DNA of 34,927 bases from Prolixibacteraceae bacterium. GTDB taxonomy: Bacteria > Bacteroidota > Bacteroidia > Bacteroidales > Prolixibacteraceae. The notes beneath the pieces were generated by a model. The model saw nothing but the letters and a program-made list of their open reading frames with translations, had not been told where the DNA came from and made no database searches. Below, piece after piece: positions 26,440-34,927 of this stretch (within the stretch, counting starts at the first letter, position 1; every line of letters begins with the position of its first letter). Both the position numbers and the translations under genes were made by a program. The DNA lies in the NCBI GenBank assembly GCA_018648265.1, contig JABGRN010000045.1, positions 1 to 34,927 on the forward strand. Direction: 5' to 3'.

Positions 26440-27729
26440 ATGAAAACCAATCGACGTAAATTTATTTCAACAGCCGTTGCCGGTGGGCTGGCTGCAACAA
26501 TGCCATTATCATCAAATGGACGGACAATTTCATCTCCTGTTGCAGAAAGTATTAAGGGAAAATACAAAAAGCTCGACGAAATACTTCAACAACCGGTGTT
26601 TAAAAATGAGTTATTTAATTCCCCGGTAATAATAGAAACACTCGAATTACTTCGCTTCGGAAGAAGCTTTTTATGCAGGGTTCGATCAAAAGACGGTGCG
26701 GTTGGAATGTCGGTTGGCCATGGTAGTCAGTTAAGTGCGTTGTACCCGATTTTTACGAACCTGTTACAACCTTTTTTTATTGATAAAGATGCGCGCGACC
26801 TAGATCTTCTGTTAGAAAAAGTTTATGTCTATAAACTTAATTTCAGGTTATCGGGGTTAGCTTTGGGAGCGCCGCTTGCCGCCATTGAATTTGCCATTCT
26901 CGATATGATGGGGCAAATTTCAGGGAAGTCAATCGGTCAATTAATTGGCGATATTTATCATCCCGATGTTGAAGTTTATCAGGCTACTGAATATCGTGAA
27001 AAGTCGGTCGAGGAGTCGATGGAACTGATAAAACGTGATGTTGCGGAATACAATGCCCAGGCCGTTAAAATTAAAGTTGGCGGGTTAATGTATATGACCG
27101 ATGATATTAATGCAGTTGGACCTCCCGGACGAACAGAAGAAATTATTCCGCTCGTCAGGAAAACATTTGGCGACAAAATGGTTCTTTACGCCGATTCGAA
27201 TGGTTTTTATTCAGTTGAAGAAGCTATTCGTGTTGGGAGATTATTGGAAGAATATAATTATCAGTTTTTTGAAGAACCTGTTCTTTTTGATTGGTACGAA
27301 GAGACAAAAATGGTTACCGATGCACTTACAATTCCGGTGGCTGGTGGCGAGCAGGAATATAGTCTTCATGGCTTTCGATGGCTTGTTGCCAACGACGGGC
27401 TTGATATTGTTCAACCCGATACAAATTATTTTGGTGGAATGATCCGGTCGATGAAAGTGGCACTTATGGCAAATGCTTTTGGAAAAAAATGTACGCCACA
27501 CATGTCGGGCGGCGATCTGGGATTTCTTTACATGATGCATTTTGTTTCGGCACTTCCAAATGCTCTGCACCACCACGAATTTAAAGGGTTTAACACTGGT
27601 ACTGAATATGAATGTGAAACATCGCCACTTCAAAGCATAAACGGAAAAGTTAAAGTTCCAACCGGCCCGGGTTTAGGAGTGGAATTAGATCCTGATTTTG
27701 TAAAAAAACATAAAGTAGTTAAGGGTTGA
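26440..27729 (+). CDS. Tat-exported mandelate racemase/muconate lactonizing (enolase-superfamily) sugar-acid dehydratase
   Basis: 429 aa. The N terminus [16 protein letters not shown] is a twin-arginine signal. The enolase-superfamily catalytic set is intact: KIK at Lys210/Lys212, metal ligands Asp252 (YADSNGF), Glu278 (FFEEP) and Glu304 (GGEQE), then Asp327 (QPD) and His354 (CTPHMSGG). A KxK pair plus a histidine near the C terminus marks the mandelate-racemase subgroup, whose members dehydrate or epimerise acid sugars such as galactonate, rhamnonate or glucarate using Mg2+. The export signal places this step outside the cytoplasm, unusual for the classical cytosolic members. It fits a pathway acting on uronic or aldonic acids next to a pectate lyase. 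Confidence 0.88.
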   Translation: MKTNRRKFISTAVAGGLAATMPLSSNGRTISSPVAESIKGKYKKLDEILQQPVFKNELFNSPVIIETLELLRFGRSFLCRVRSKDGAVGMSVGHGSQLSALYPIFTNLLQPFFIDKDARDLDLLLEKVYVYKLNFRLSGLALGAPLAAIEFAILDMMGQISGKSIGQLIGDIYHPDVEVYQATEYREKSVEESMELIKRDVAEYNAQAVKIKVGGLMYMTDDINAVGPPGRTEEIIPLVRKTFGDKMVLYADSNGFYSVEEAIRVGRLLEEYNYQFFEEPVLFDWYEETKMVTDALTIPVAGGEQEYSLHGFRWLVANDGLDIVQPDTNYFGGMIRSMKVALMANAFGKKCTPHMSGGDLGFLYMMHFVSALPNALHHHEFKGFNTGTEYECETSPLQSINGKVKVPTGPGLGVELDPDFVKKHKVVKG

Positions 27730-28202
27730 AAGGAATTAATATTTGGACTATTTCCTTCACCCGTTGACTTCCCGTCATTCAATTCAACAGATCTTTCACC
27801 CGTTGACTTTCCGTCACCGGGTGAATAACTTTCCAAAGCTGATTATTTATTCACCGGGTGGGCTTAAAGCCATCCGGTGAAAGAGCAAACCATGTAGTTC
27901 AATTTAATATTATTTTTGGCAGAAGCTGTCTGTAAACCAAGAATTATGGAAATGCTCACCATCAAAAAAAGAATTAACGATGAGACGATATTTAATTTTG
28001 TTTTTTTCATCTATTTTATTTTGACACACAAAATACTTCAAATAATTTTATCAGCAATAAAAAAATTGTTATTGAGAAAAAGAAGGAAAGAGAAAATATC
28101 TCTTATTTTTAAACGATAATTCTTTGTAAAATAGAAATATTCAATTTTGGGAAGAAACCGGTGAGACTACAAAAATTTGTAAAACCTAAAAAAACCAACT
28201 AA
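27730..28202. other. 473-bp intergenic region with repeats and leader of the lyase operon
   Basis: The first 160 bp holds the hairpin repeats described separately. The remaining 300 bp should carry the promoter of the pectate-lyase operon; I see no textbook TAnnTTTG box. A plus-strand frame at 27916-28119 (67 codons, TTG start) is Lys/Ile/Phe-rich and not convincing as a gene. Confidence 0.35.
27756..27881. repeat. Cluster of related CACCGGGTG hairpin repeats
   Basis: Copy A at 27756-27782 (TTCACCCGTTGACTTCCCGTCA...) is a decayed relative of copy B at 27795-27825, which folds as a hairpin with TTCACCC/GGGTGAA ends and inner GTTGAC/GTCACC. A third, shorter hairpin at 27850-27881 (TTCACCGG...CCGGTGAA) has the same core. 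The cluster sits directly behind the enolase-superfamily stop codon and may double as its terminator. Confidence 0.75.
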
Positions 28203-29810
28203 ATGAAAATCTTTCGCATTTGTTTAATCTTTGCAATACTCATTTTTCTTCAATTAAATTTAACTGCACAACCCACTAAAGTTCGAAAAAAAGTAAGGGA
28301 GGCAATGCTAAATTCTTCAAAGTACATGGTTGACGAAGTAAGTACAAACGGTGGATATGTGTGGTATTATTTGCCCGATTTGTCACGCAGGTGGGGCGAA
28401 ATGGAAGCCTACAAAACAATGATTTGGGTACAAAGCCCCGGAACGGTTAGCGTTGCCCACATGTTTTTAAATGCATATCGGGTTACCGGAGACGAATTTT
28501 ATTACGAGGCGGCAGAAAAAGCTGCGGCAGCATTAATCTGGGGACAAAGCGATGAGGGTGGCTGGAATTATATGATAGATTTTGCAGGCGACCGGTCGTT
28601 GAAAGAATGGTATAATACTATCGGGAAAAACGGCTGGAGGTTAGAAGAATTTCAGCATTATTATGGCAACGATACTTTTGATGATGATGTAACCGCTGAT
28701 GCCGCCCGCTTACTTTTAAGAATATATCTTGAAAAATTAGATCCAAAATACAAGCCGGCACTTGAAAAAGCCATTAATTTTATCATTAAAAGTCAGTATC
28801 CGCTTGGTGGCTGGCCCCAACGTTATCCTTTGAAATATGACTTTAGCAAACCTGGTCATCCCGATTATACTTCGTATTTTACTTTTAACGACGATGTAAT
28901 TTGGGAAAATATCAACTTTCTTATTCAGTGTTATCAGACACTTGGCGAGAATCGCCTCCTCGATCCAATAATCCGTGGAATGGAATTTTATTTGACGGCA
29001 CAACAATCTAATGGTGCCTGGGGACAACAATACGATATGAACCTGAATCCGGCAGCTGCGAGAACATACGAACCAAAAGCACTTTTGCCGGGGACGACTT
29101 TTGGCAATGCCATGATTTTAATTCGTTTTTACGAATACACTGGCGATCAGAAGTTTTTGGCACGAATTCCGGAAACGATTAAATGGCTGGAAAAATGTCG
29201 GTTGTCAGAAAATATGTCACAAAACGGGCGTTACACGCATCCAACTTTTGTTGAGATTGGAACTGATAAACCAATTTTTGTTCACCGAAAAGGATCGAAT
29301 GTAAAATACGGGTATTATTATTACGATTATTCAGACGAAAATTTATTGGCTCATTATGGTGGAAAAGGAAGGATCGATATTGAAGAATTGAAAAATGAAT
29401 ATGAAAGGGTACTTGGGTTATCGCCTGAAAAGGTTACCATAAATTCTCCGTTAAAAGAAGAAGTTTTTACCCATGAAGGAACTCCGCAAAGCTTTTTTAA
29501 TTTGAATCGGTTTTTGTTTTCGGAAGTGCCCGACGAAAAAATGGTGAATGAGATAATTGATGGTCTCGATGATAAAAATCGCTGGCTTGTTAAACATGCA
29601 AAAATCAGCAATCCGTACATTGGCGATGGACAAAATAAAGAACTTACAAACGAATTTGCTTCATCAAATGTTGGCGACAAAACCGACACATCCTGTTTCA
29701 ACGATCCAACAGATCAACAATATATTTCAACATCTGAATTTGTTCGTAACATGAATTTGTTGATTAATTATTTAAGTGAAATTGATCAACCACAGAAACC
29801 TGTCAATTAA
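28203..29810 (+). CDS. Pectate lyase, PL10-like
   Basis: 535 aa. Residues 1-22 are a signal peptide (cleavage near TAQ). The body is an alpha/alpha-toroid pattern: VREAMLNSSKYMVDEV, FYYEAAEKAAAALIWGQ, DEGGWNYMIDF, then PL10 hallmarks GGWPQRYPL (about residue 200) and YFTFNDDVIWENINFLI (about 225). PL10 enzymes cut polygalacturonate by beta-elimination with Ca2+, releasing unsaturated oligouronides. After about residue 350, a further region (PEKVTINSPLKEEVF) has no assignable role. The LamG-protein gene starts 7 bp downstream, so the two are co-transcribed. Family assignment rests on motif recognition; pectin versus another uronate polymer is not settled by sequence. Confidence 0.82.
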   Translation: MKIFRICLIFAILIFLQLNLTAQPTKVRKKVREAMLNSSKYMVDEVSTNGGYVWYYLPDLSRRWGEMEAYKTMIWVQSPGTVSVAHMFLNAYRVTGDEFYYEAAEKAAAALIWGQSDEGGWNYMIDFAGDRSLKEWYNTIGKNGWRLEEFQHYYGNDTFDDDVTADAARLLLRIYLEKLDPKYKPALEKAINFIIKSQYPLGGWPQRYPLKYDFSKPGHPDYTSYFTFNDDVIWENINFLIQCYQTLGENRLLDPIIRGMEFYLTAQQSNGAWGQQYDMNLNPAAARTYEPKALLPGTTFGNAMILIRFYEYTGDQKFLARIPETIKWLEKCRLSENMSQNGRYTHPTFVEIGTDKPIFVHRKGSNVKYGYYYYDYSDENLLAHYGGKGRIDIEELKNEYERVLGLSPEKVTINSPLKEEVFTHEGTPQSFFNLNRFLFSEVPDEKMVNEIIDGLDDKNRWLVKHAKISNPYIGDGQNKELTNEFASSNVGDKTDTSCFNDPTDQQYISTSEFVRNMNLLINYLSEIDQPQKPVN

Positions 29811-29817
29811 TCGAACT

Positions 29818-32800
29818 ATGATTTATAAACTAACTTTTATCCTAAAACAGTTTCTACTGGACATTTTAATTCAACAAACAAACCTATTAAAAACAGCTAA
29901 AATTGTTGTGTTGGTTGCTCTCTTTTTATTTGCTGAAAAGTATAGTTTAGGTCAACTTTATCCCGAACCACCGGCAGGTTTTATGGCTGGTCAGGCCGAA
30001 AAACTTACAATATCTAATGAACCGGGATTATTGTTTTACCTTTCCGGCGAGAATGAATTTAAAGCTGATTTTGCAGCGGGCGGACAGGATAAACCAAATT
30101 TTTTACGAGGAGTAAAAACTATTCCAGACGGTGCAATTGGAAATGCTTTTGAAGCCGATGACAGCCAGTTGATGTCGTACTGGGCACCCGGAAATATTTT
30201 TGCGCAAAGAGGTACTTTATCGTTTTTTTGGCGTTCACGTTATCCCGTTGGACCAACGCCATTTCCGATTTTTCGGGTTGCTTATGCCGACCATTCCAGT
30301 TGGGATATGGTTTGGTTGCGAATTGATTATAACGGTGCAGGTTTCGATGCTTTTGTTACAGATGTTGGATTGTCACGAACCCGTGTTTCGTACTATTTGG
30401 ATAAGTTTCCTTCTTCCGAAGAATGGACTCACATTGCATTTTCGTGGGATGAAACAGAAGGTGTGCGGCTTTATATTAACGGTGAATTGGCAGAAAAACA
30501 ATCGACAGTTGGAAAAGTTTACGATACCGGGTTGGATCAGTTTGGGCCACATTCAAGAATTATAAGTCCGTACCAGGTTCAAAGTGCCTATAATTTTATG
30601 CGGGGGGGCGATCTCGATGAATTACGCATTTACGATCGAATGCTTTCGGATGACAATATTGCCGGACTTTCAAAAGGCGAAATCCCAAAACAAATTCCCA
30701 ATAATAACCGAGATATAAATAACCGCCGTTGGCGAGATGCCTGGTGGAATCGCCACGGCTGGAACCTGCCAAATAAACCACCTCCGCTTTTAACTTCAGC
30801 AAAAACGGTTATCAAAAAAATTGGTGTTCACGATGCTTTCGATATTAAACGATGGACTTGGAAAGCCAACGATGGAATTCGGGAGACAACCTGGCCGGGA
30901 GTTTACAACATGTCGCGATTGCCGGGGCGTAACGACTATTTTGTACTTCCCGATTGGGATTGTTATTCCATGTCGGGGCAATCCATAAAATTTCACTTGC
31001 CAAACGAACCATGGAACCATGTTGAAATGTGGGGGAATGCCTGGGGACAATTAACACATGAAAATGAACTTGAATACGACAAGACTTTTGGAGTTCGAAG
31101 TAAAGAACAGGTAAAATCATACCATCGTTTGAAGGAAGAAGTTCAGGGCGGAAAAATCCGTTTTGATAATGCCATAATTGAAGAACCAATTGGTGAATTA
31201 GGAGTTTATTATGTTCGCGAAGGCGCTGCTCCCGGAAGCAGTGAAAGTGAAACATTTTCCCTCGTGCCGGCAAATGTCGAATCGTTCGATAAGTCATTAA
31301 AAAATATAGTTGCTTTTATTGATGGACGTTATTACCCGGCTGTCGAAAGGCTAAAAATGGTCGGAATAAATCAAGCCGCTCAAAATCAGGAGGTAATTTC
31401 TTCGGAACAAATTAATTTTATGCCGTTTATTCATTGCTTAATTCCGTATGCAAATAAACCACAGAGTGGACTTGATGGAGTGGAAATTGAGTTTCCGGCA
31501 CTTTCAGTTAAACCTACTCACAATGGAGTATTCCCATTAAATATCAGAATAAAAGATCCGCTTTGGCCAATGCGCGATTTGGCAGATTTTAGTTTTTCGA
31601 TTAAACCCGATAAACCATACACTTTGTATTTCGATACCCGCGATCGTTTGTTGCCAGATGGGCATGCACTTTATATAACAATTGCCGGTGCCGGTAGCAG
31701 CTTTTCTGCTGAAACGTTAAAAGGGGCAAAAGTTCGTCTGGTCTATAAATCAAAAGCTGAAACAATAGCCGAGCATGAGTTGGACAGATTTACACAAATC
31801 CGTGATCTTCACAGCCATGTTGTCGAGGAACATCCTTCATCGCCAAGATTAAATCTTTACAATCGTTTTATTGCAGACCATAAAGACCTGTTGAAGGCAA
31901 ATCCAAATCACTGGCTTGCAAAAGCTTATTTGTACGCTTTTACCCGAAATAAAAAAGATCGCCCGGAATATGAAATACGGGAATGTCCGGCCGGAATTCC
32001 TAAATGGGCATTTTTGCAAACCGAATATCTGCGCCATGTTGAAAAGATAATTACTTTTTATATCGATAATCGTCAGATCAGTAACGGAGAGTTTGGTGGC
32101 GGACTTTCCGATGATGATGACTTTACAAATATGTTTGTCGGTTCAGCTTTTATGGGTATCGAACCGGAAAAAATACAGGAATCGTTACGTATTTTTTTGG
32201 AGGCATACTATGATCAGGATCGTGATTCGTATGATGCCAGCCTTCGCCAAAGGAGTTTGCCGCTTTTTACAAACGGACTTTCTACTATTAAAGCCGATGA
32301 ACTGCACTCTTGCGAAGAAGGAATTGAGGCAGTTGGACAACTTATGATGATCGATTATGGAAATCCGCTGTACTTTTCAAGAGGAATGGAGATTGCAAAA
32401 AGGATGTTGGAGGATGTCACACAAATTGCCCCGGACGGTCATCGTCATTTTCGTTCAAGAAATTATAGCGGCACAGATTTTTCGATAGAAGATCCATGGC
32501 AGTGGTCGCAAAATTATTCTTACTTGGTTTTACAAACGGCTTATTTGGTTGCCAGGTACAACGGGAATCCAGCGCTATTTAATATGTTAGTTGAAATTGC
32601 CGATGGTTTATTGGCTCATCGTGACGAAGATGGCAATGTTTATACAGAAATACATTTTAATACGGGAGAAGTCCGTGGAAAATCAGGAGTAGGCAGAACA
32701 TGGCCGGTTTTTATGGCGGCTTACGAATTTACCGGCGACAATAAATACCTTGAAGTTATTCCTGAAAAAAATATTAAAACGCGGGAATTTAATAAAGATT

Positions 32801-33606
32801 CGATTGTTAGTTTTTACACAAATCAAATTAAGGAAAAGGGAGTTAAATTATATATTGAAACAGAAGGAAGCACTTGGATAGACCGGATAAACCGAGATGA
32901 ACCGTTAATGCAGGAACATCGTTTGGGTGGAGTTGCATTGGTTCGGGCAAACCACATTTATCAGCAGAATTATGTGAGTTGGAATATTATTCAACCCGCA
33001 ACTTTTGAAAGTTTAGCCCTGTTTTTACCCAAAGCTAATTCAACTAACATTGATATAATTGCTTATAATTTAGAGCAAAATTCGGTAAAAGCAGACATGA
33101 CACTTTGGGATATTAAACCCGGGCTTTGGCGTGTTCGGCAGGGATTGGATACAAATGATGATCAGCAAATTGACACCGAAATAACAGAACGAATTGTTTA
33201 TTTGGAAAGTAGTAGCGAATTAGACATAACTTTTGAGTCACGTAAAAATACAATAATTAATCTGGAGTTGTCAGAACCGGCTCAAACAGATTATTGGGAA
33301 CGCCCGGATTTGGCAATCAGTCGTGCCGGTATCAAAATCGAAAAGGGAGAGGTAAATGTTCGCGTTTACAGTCAGGGGGCAATTGGCACGCCGGAAACAA
33401 CTTTGGAACTGAGAGATGCAAATGGTGAGCTTATTAAAACTGCTCAGGTTCCTGCTATGAAACCACCACTGGATTTGATTCCGAAATGGGTAAACATAAA
33501 ATTTAACGTTGCGGTTGATACGGATTTGAGTGGTGGAAGCGTGATAGTTGATCCCAATAATAAAATCACTCAAATAACAAGAAAAAATACAGTAATAGAT
33601 TGGTGA
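29818..33606 (+). CDS. Large LamG-domain exported protein, candidate uncharacterised carbohydrate-active enzyme
   Basis: I prefer the ATG at 29818 (MIYKLTFIL) over a GTG at 29776 inside the lyase gene; it gives 1262 aa with a signal-like segment at about 25-45 (IVVLVALFLFAEKYSLGQ). Residues about 70-285 are a LamG/concanavalin-like jelly roll (WTHIAFSWDETEGVRLYING ... GGDLDELRIYDRMLS). Residues about 300-690 are beta-rich with many Trp and Tyr. Residues about 730-1000 look like an alpha/alpha toroid (EFGGGLSDDDDFTNMF at about 758, CEEGIEAVGQLMMIDYG, PWQWSQNYSYLVLQTAYL at about 893, RTWPVFMAAYEFTGD). A C-terminal beta domain follows. The toroid recalls uronate-polymer lyases and hydrolases, but I cannot match a known CAZy family. 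It is in operon with the PL10 lyase. Confidence 0.8.
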   Translation: MIYKLTFILKQFLLDILIQQTNLLKTAKIVVLVALFLFAEKYSLGQLYPEPPAGFMAGQAEKLTISNEPGLLFYLSGENEFKADFAAGGQDKPNFLRGVKTIPDGAIGNAFEADDSQLMSYWAPGNIFAQRGTLSFFWRSRYPVGPTPFPIFRVAYADHSSWDMVWLRIDYNGAGFDAFVTDVGLSRTRVSYYLDKFPSSEEWTHIAFSWDETEGVRLYINGELAEKQSTVGKVYDTGLDQFGPHSRIISPYQVQSAYNFMRGGDLDELRIYDRMLSDDNIAGLSKGEIPKQIPNNNRDINNRRWRDAWWNRHGWNLPNKPPPLLTSAKTVIKKIGVHDAFDIKRWTWKANDGIRETTWPGVYNMSRLPGRNDYFVLPDWDCYSMSGQSIKFHLPNEPWNHVEMWGNAWGQLTHENELEYDKTFGVRSKEQVKSYHRLKEEVQGGKIRFDNAIIEEPIGELGVYYVREGAAPGSSESETFSLVPANVESFDKSLKNIVAFIDGRYYPAVERLKMVGINQAAQNQEVISSEQINFMPFIHCLIPYANKPQSGLDGVEIEFPALSVKPTHNGVFPLNIRIKDPLWPMRDLADFSFSIKPDKPYTLYFDTRDRLLPDGHALYITIAGAGSSFSAETLKGAKVRLVYKSKAETIAEHELDRFTQIRDLHSHVVEEHPSSPRLNLYNRFIADHKDLLKANPNHWLAKAYLYAFTRNKKDRPEYEIRECPAGIPKWAFLQTEYLRHVEKIITFYIDNRQISNGEFGGGLSDDDDFTNMFVGSAFMGIEPEKIQESLRIFLEAYYDQDRDSYDASLRQRSLPLFTNGLSTIKADELHSCEEGIEAVGQLMMIDYGNPLYFSRGMEIAKRMLEDVTQIAPDGHRHFRSRNYSGTDFSIEDPWQWSQNYSYLVLQTAYLVARYNGNPALFNMLVEIADGLLAHRDEDGNVYTEIHFNTGEVRGKSGVGRTWPVFMAAYEFTGDNKYLEVIPEKNIKTREFNKDSIVSFYTNQIKEKGVKLYIETEGSTWIDRINRDEPLMQEHRLGGVALVRANHIYQQNYVSWNIIQPATFESLALFLPKANSTNIDIIAYNLEQNSVKADMTLWDIKPGLWRVRQGLDTNDDQQIDTEITERIVYLESSSELDITFESRKNTIINLELSEPAQTDYWERPDLAISRAGIKIEKGEVNVRVYSQGAIGTPETTLELRDANGELIKTAQVPAMKPPLDLIPKWVNIKFNVAVDTDLSGGSVIVDPNNKITQITRKNTVIDW

Positions 33607-33677
33607 AAGATAGACTGGTATTTTGAGATAATTTTTTATTAAACGAAATAATATTTTTTAGAAACTGAAATTAAATT

Positions 33678-34676
33678 TTAAGCCAAAGTAGCCACCATCA
33701 CCGCTTTAATTGTATGTAAACGATTTTCGGCCTGATCGAAAACTACTGACGCATCACTTTCAAAAACCTCGTCAGTAACTTCCATCGATTCGATTCCGAA
33801 TTTTTGGTATATTTCTTCACCAACCTTTGTTTCCCGGTTATGGAAAGCTGGTAAACAATGCAAGAATTTTACATTTTGATTTTCAGTTAAATCCATTGCC
33901 ATTTTATTAATTTGGTAGGGTAGGAGTATTTTAATCCGTTCAGCCCAAACTTCATCGGGTTCGCCCATCGAAACCCAAACATCGGTGTAAAGAAAATCAC
34001 AGTCTTTTACGGCTTCTTCTATATTTTCGCTAACTAATATTTTCGCTCCGGTTTCTTTTGCAATTGCCAAACAATCCTTTTGTAATTCCATTGTTGGCTG
34101 ATAAACTTTTGGTGCTGCAGCCCTGAAATCCATTCCAAGTTTTGCAGCACCAACCATTAACGAATTTCCCATATTATTTCTGGCATCACCGAGGTAACAA
34201 AATTTTATTTGCGAAAGTGGTTTGTCTGAATGTTCTTTCATTGTTAAAAAATCTGCTAGAATTTGAGTTGGGTGAAATTCGTTTGTTAACCCGTTCCAAA
34301 CCGGCACCCCGGCATACTTTCCAAGTTCTTCAACAATATTTTGTCCAAAACCCCGATATTCAATTCCGTCGTACATTCTGCCTAAAACCCGTGCAGTATC
34401 TTTCATCGATTCTTTTTGTCCTATTTGAGAACCCGAAGGTCCAAGATACGTTACTTTAGCCCCTTGATCATACGCTGCAACCTCAAATGCACATCGAGTT
34501 CGGGTTGAAGCTTTTTCAAAAATTAAGGCGATATTTTTATTTTTTAACTGATGTTGTTCAGTTCCCGCGTATTTTGCCTTTTTCAAGGTTTCAGAAAGTT
34601 CAAGTAAAAAATTTATCTCTTTAGGCGAGAAATCGAGTAGTTTTAGAAAATTCCGATTTTTAAGATTAAATGCCAT
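33678..34676 (-). CDS. argF: Ornithine carbamoyltransferase
   Basis: 332 aa, full length. Carbamoyl-phosphate binding STRTR is at 57-61, with FHPTQ further on. The ornithine loop is [11 protein letters not shown], and the catalytic HCLPAFH begins at residue 273. SMG plus HCLP marks a true ornithine enzyme rather than the acetyl- or succinylornithine carbamoyltransferases used for arginine synthesis in some Bacteroidota. Length and the region [23 protein letters not shown] resemble E. coli ArgI and catabolic ArcB. It makes citrulline from ornithine and carbamoyl phosphate, or the reverse in the arginine deiminase pathway; no arc or arg partner genes are in view. The symbol argF is the default; arcB is possible. 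It is convergent with the LamG gene. Confidence 0.93.
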   Translation of the reverse strand: MAFNLKNRNFLKLLDFSPKEINFLLELSETLKKAKYAGTEQHQLKNKNIALIFEKASTRTRCAFEVAAYDQGAKVTYLGPSGSQIGQKESMKDTARVLGRMYDGIEYRGFGQNIVEELGKYAGVPVWNGLTNEFHPTQILADFLTMKEHSDKPLSQIKFCYLGDARNNMGNSLMVGAAKLGMDFRAAAPKVYQPTMELQKDCLAIAKETGAKILVSENIEEAVKDCDFLYTDVWVSMGEPDEVWAERIKILLPYQINKMAMDLTENQNVKFLHCLPAFHNRETKVGEEIYQKFGIESMEVTDEVFESDASVVFDQAENRLHTIKAVMVATLA

Positions 34677-34814
34677 GGCAATATTTTTAATTATTTGTTT
34701 CTGGTTATTGGGTGCAAGTTACCGGTTATTGGAAACTTGATTCTTGTTACTGATTACTGTTTACTTGCTAATTAACTCCTTGTTTTTTTTCTTATATTTT
34801 CTATGTTTTTTCTA

Positions 34815-34927
34815 CTGCATACTGCGACTGTCCACAGCGACTGCATACTGCGACTGTCCACAGCGACTGCATACTGCGACTGTCCACTGCGACTGTCCAC
34901 TGCGACTGTCCACTGCGACTGAATACT
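34815..34927. repeat. 13-bp tandem repeat reaching the window edge
   Basis: Nearly nine copies of a 13-bp unit run from 34815 to the end of the window, where the last copy is cut. Units alternate CTGCATACTGCGA and CTGTCCACAGCGA for five copies (a 26-bp higher-order unit), then three copies of CTGTCCACTGCGA follow. It is not CRISPR: unit and spacing are uniform and there are no spacers. The preceding DNA (34710-34770) has degenerate TTACTG and TTACCGG steps that may be older, decayed repeat. It lies upstream of the argF start. Confidence 0.9.

Noticed and set aside
27916-28119. 67-codon plus-strand frame before the lyase
   Set aside because: TTG start, low-complexity Ile/Lys/Phe composition and no family resemblance.
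34815-34927. CRISPR array
   Set aside because: The 13-bp units are contiguous with no spacers and there are no cas genes; it is a minisatellite.

Overview
The window looks like a chromosomal segment of a Bacteroidota bacterium. The evidence is two proteins ending in type IX secretion (T9SS) C-terminal sorting domains, a TPR/transmembrane/LuxR-like HTH regulator of the kind common in this phylum, TAnnTTTG-type promoters, AT-rich DNA with long intergenic repeats, and an exported pectate-lyase cluster. A marine or gut Marinilabiliales (Prolixibacteraceae-like) host is my guess; the sequence alone does not prove it. No rRNA, tRNA, CRISPR array, integrase or transposase was seen.

Layout. 1-1460: a two-gene YeeE/YedE-type sulfur-compound transporter (minus strand), followed by what may be a decayed reading frame. 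1997-6119: a minus-strand cell-envelope group, comprising a short T9SS-sorted protein, an 822-aa exported protein with a phage-type S74 intramolecular chaperone, a BamE-like lipoprotein and a small protein resembling a degenerate sorting domain. 6487-8241: a TPR/HTH signalling protein, divergent from that group, with a good promoter. 8561-14509: a minus-strand run of an unrecognised 1392-aa secreted protein, a SnoaL/DUF4440-like lipoprotein and an APC permease with a TTG start. 15049-17263: a VanZ-like membrane protein overlapping a MORN-like/T9SS protein. 17694-20507: an M16 zinc peptidase lipoprotein with a terminator. 20694-21226: DUF6132 protein plus thioredoxin, translationally coupled.

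21213-33606 is the most coherent functional region: carbohydrate catabolism centred on pectin or a similar uronate polymer. It holds an exported sugar isomerase/epimerase-like TIM barrel, an MFS sugar porter, an Abhydrolase_7/acetylxylan-esterase-like hydrolase, an exported metallo-beta-lactamase-fold hydrolase, a Tat-exported enolase-superfamily sugar-acid dehydratase, a PL10-type pectate lyase and, 7 bp behind it, a 1262-aa LamG-containing protein with no assignable catalytic family. No SusC/SusD pair is present. The inferred flow is lyase and esterase action outside or in the periplasm, further processing by exported isomerase/dehydratase enzymes, then MFS import. The window closes with a genuine ornithine carbamoyltransferase gene and a 13-bp tandem repeat running off the right edge.

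The intergenic DNA is unusually structured. It has three inverted-repeat elements of about 105-140 bp (6264-6404, 17385-17490, 24915-25020), a cluster of related hairpins (27756-27881), a heptamer repeat in front of the permease start (9855-9879) and the 13-bp tandem array (34815-34927). These elements and the two unrecognised large proteins are the best targets for follow-up.
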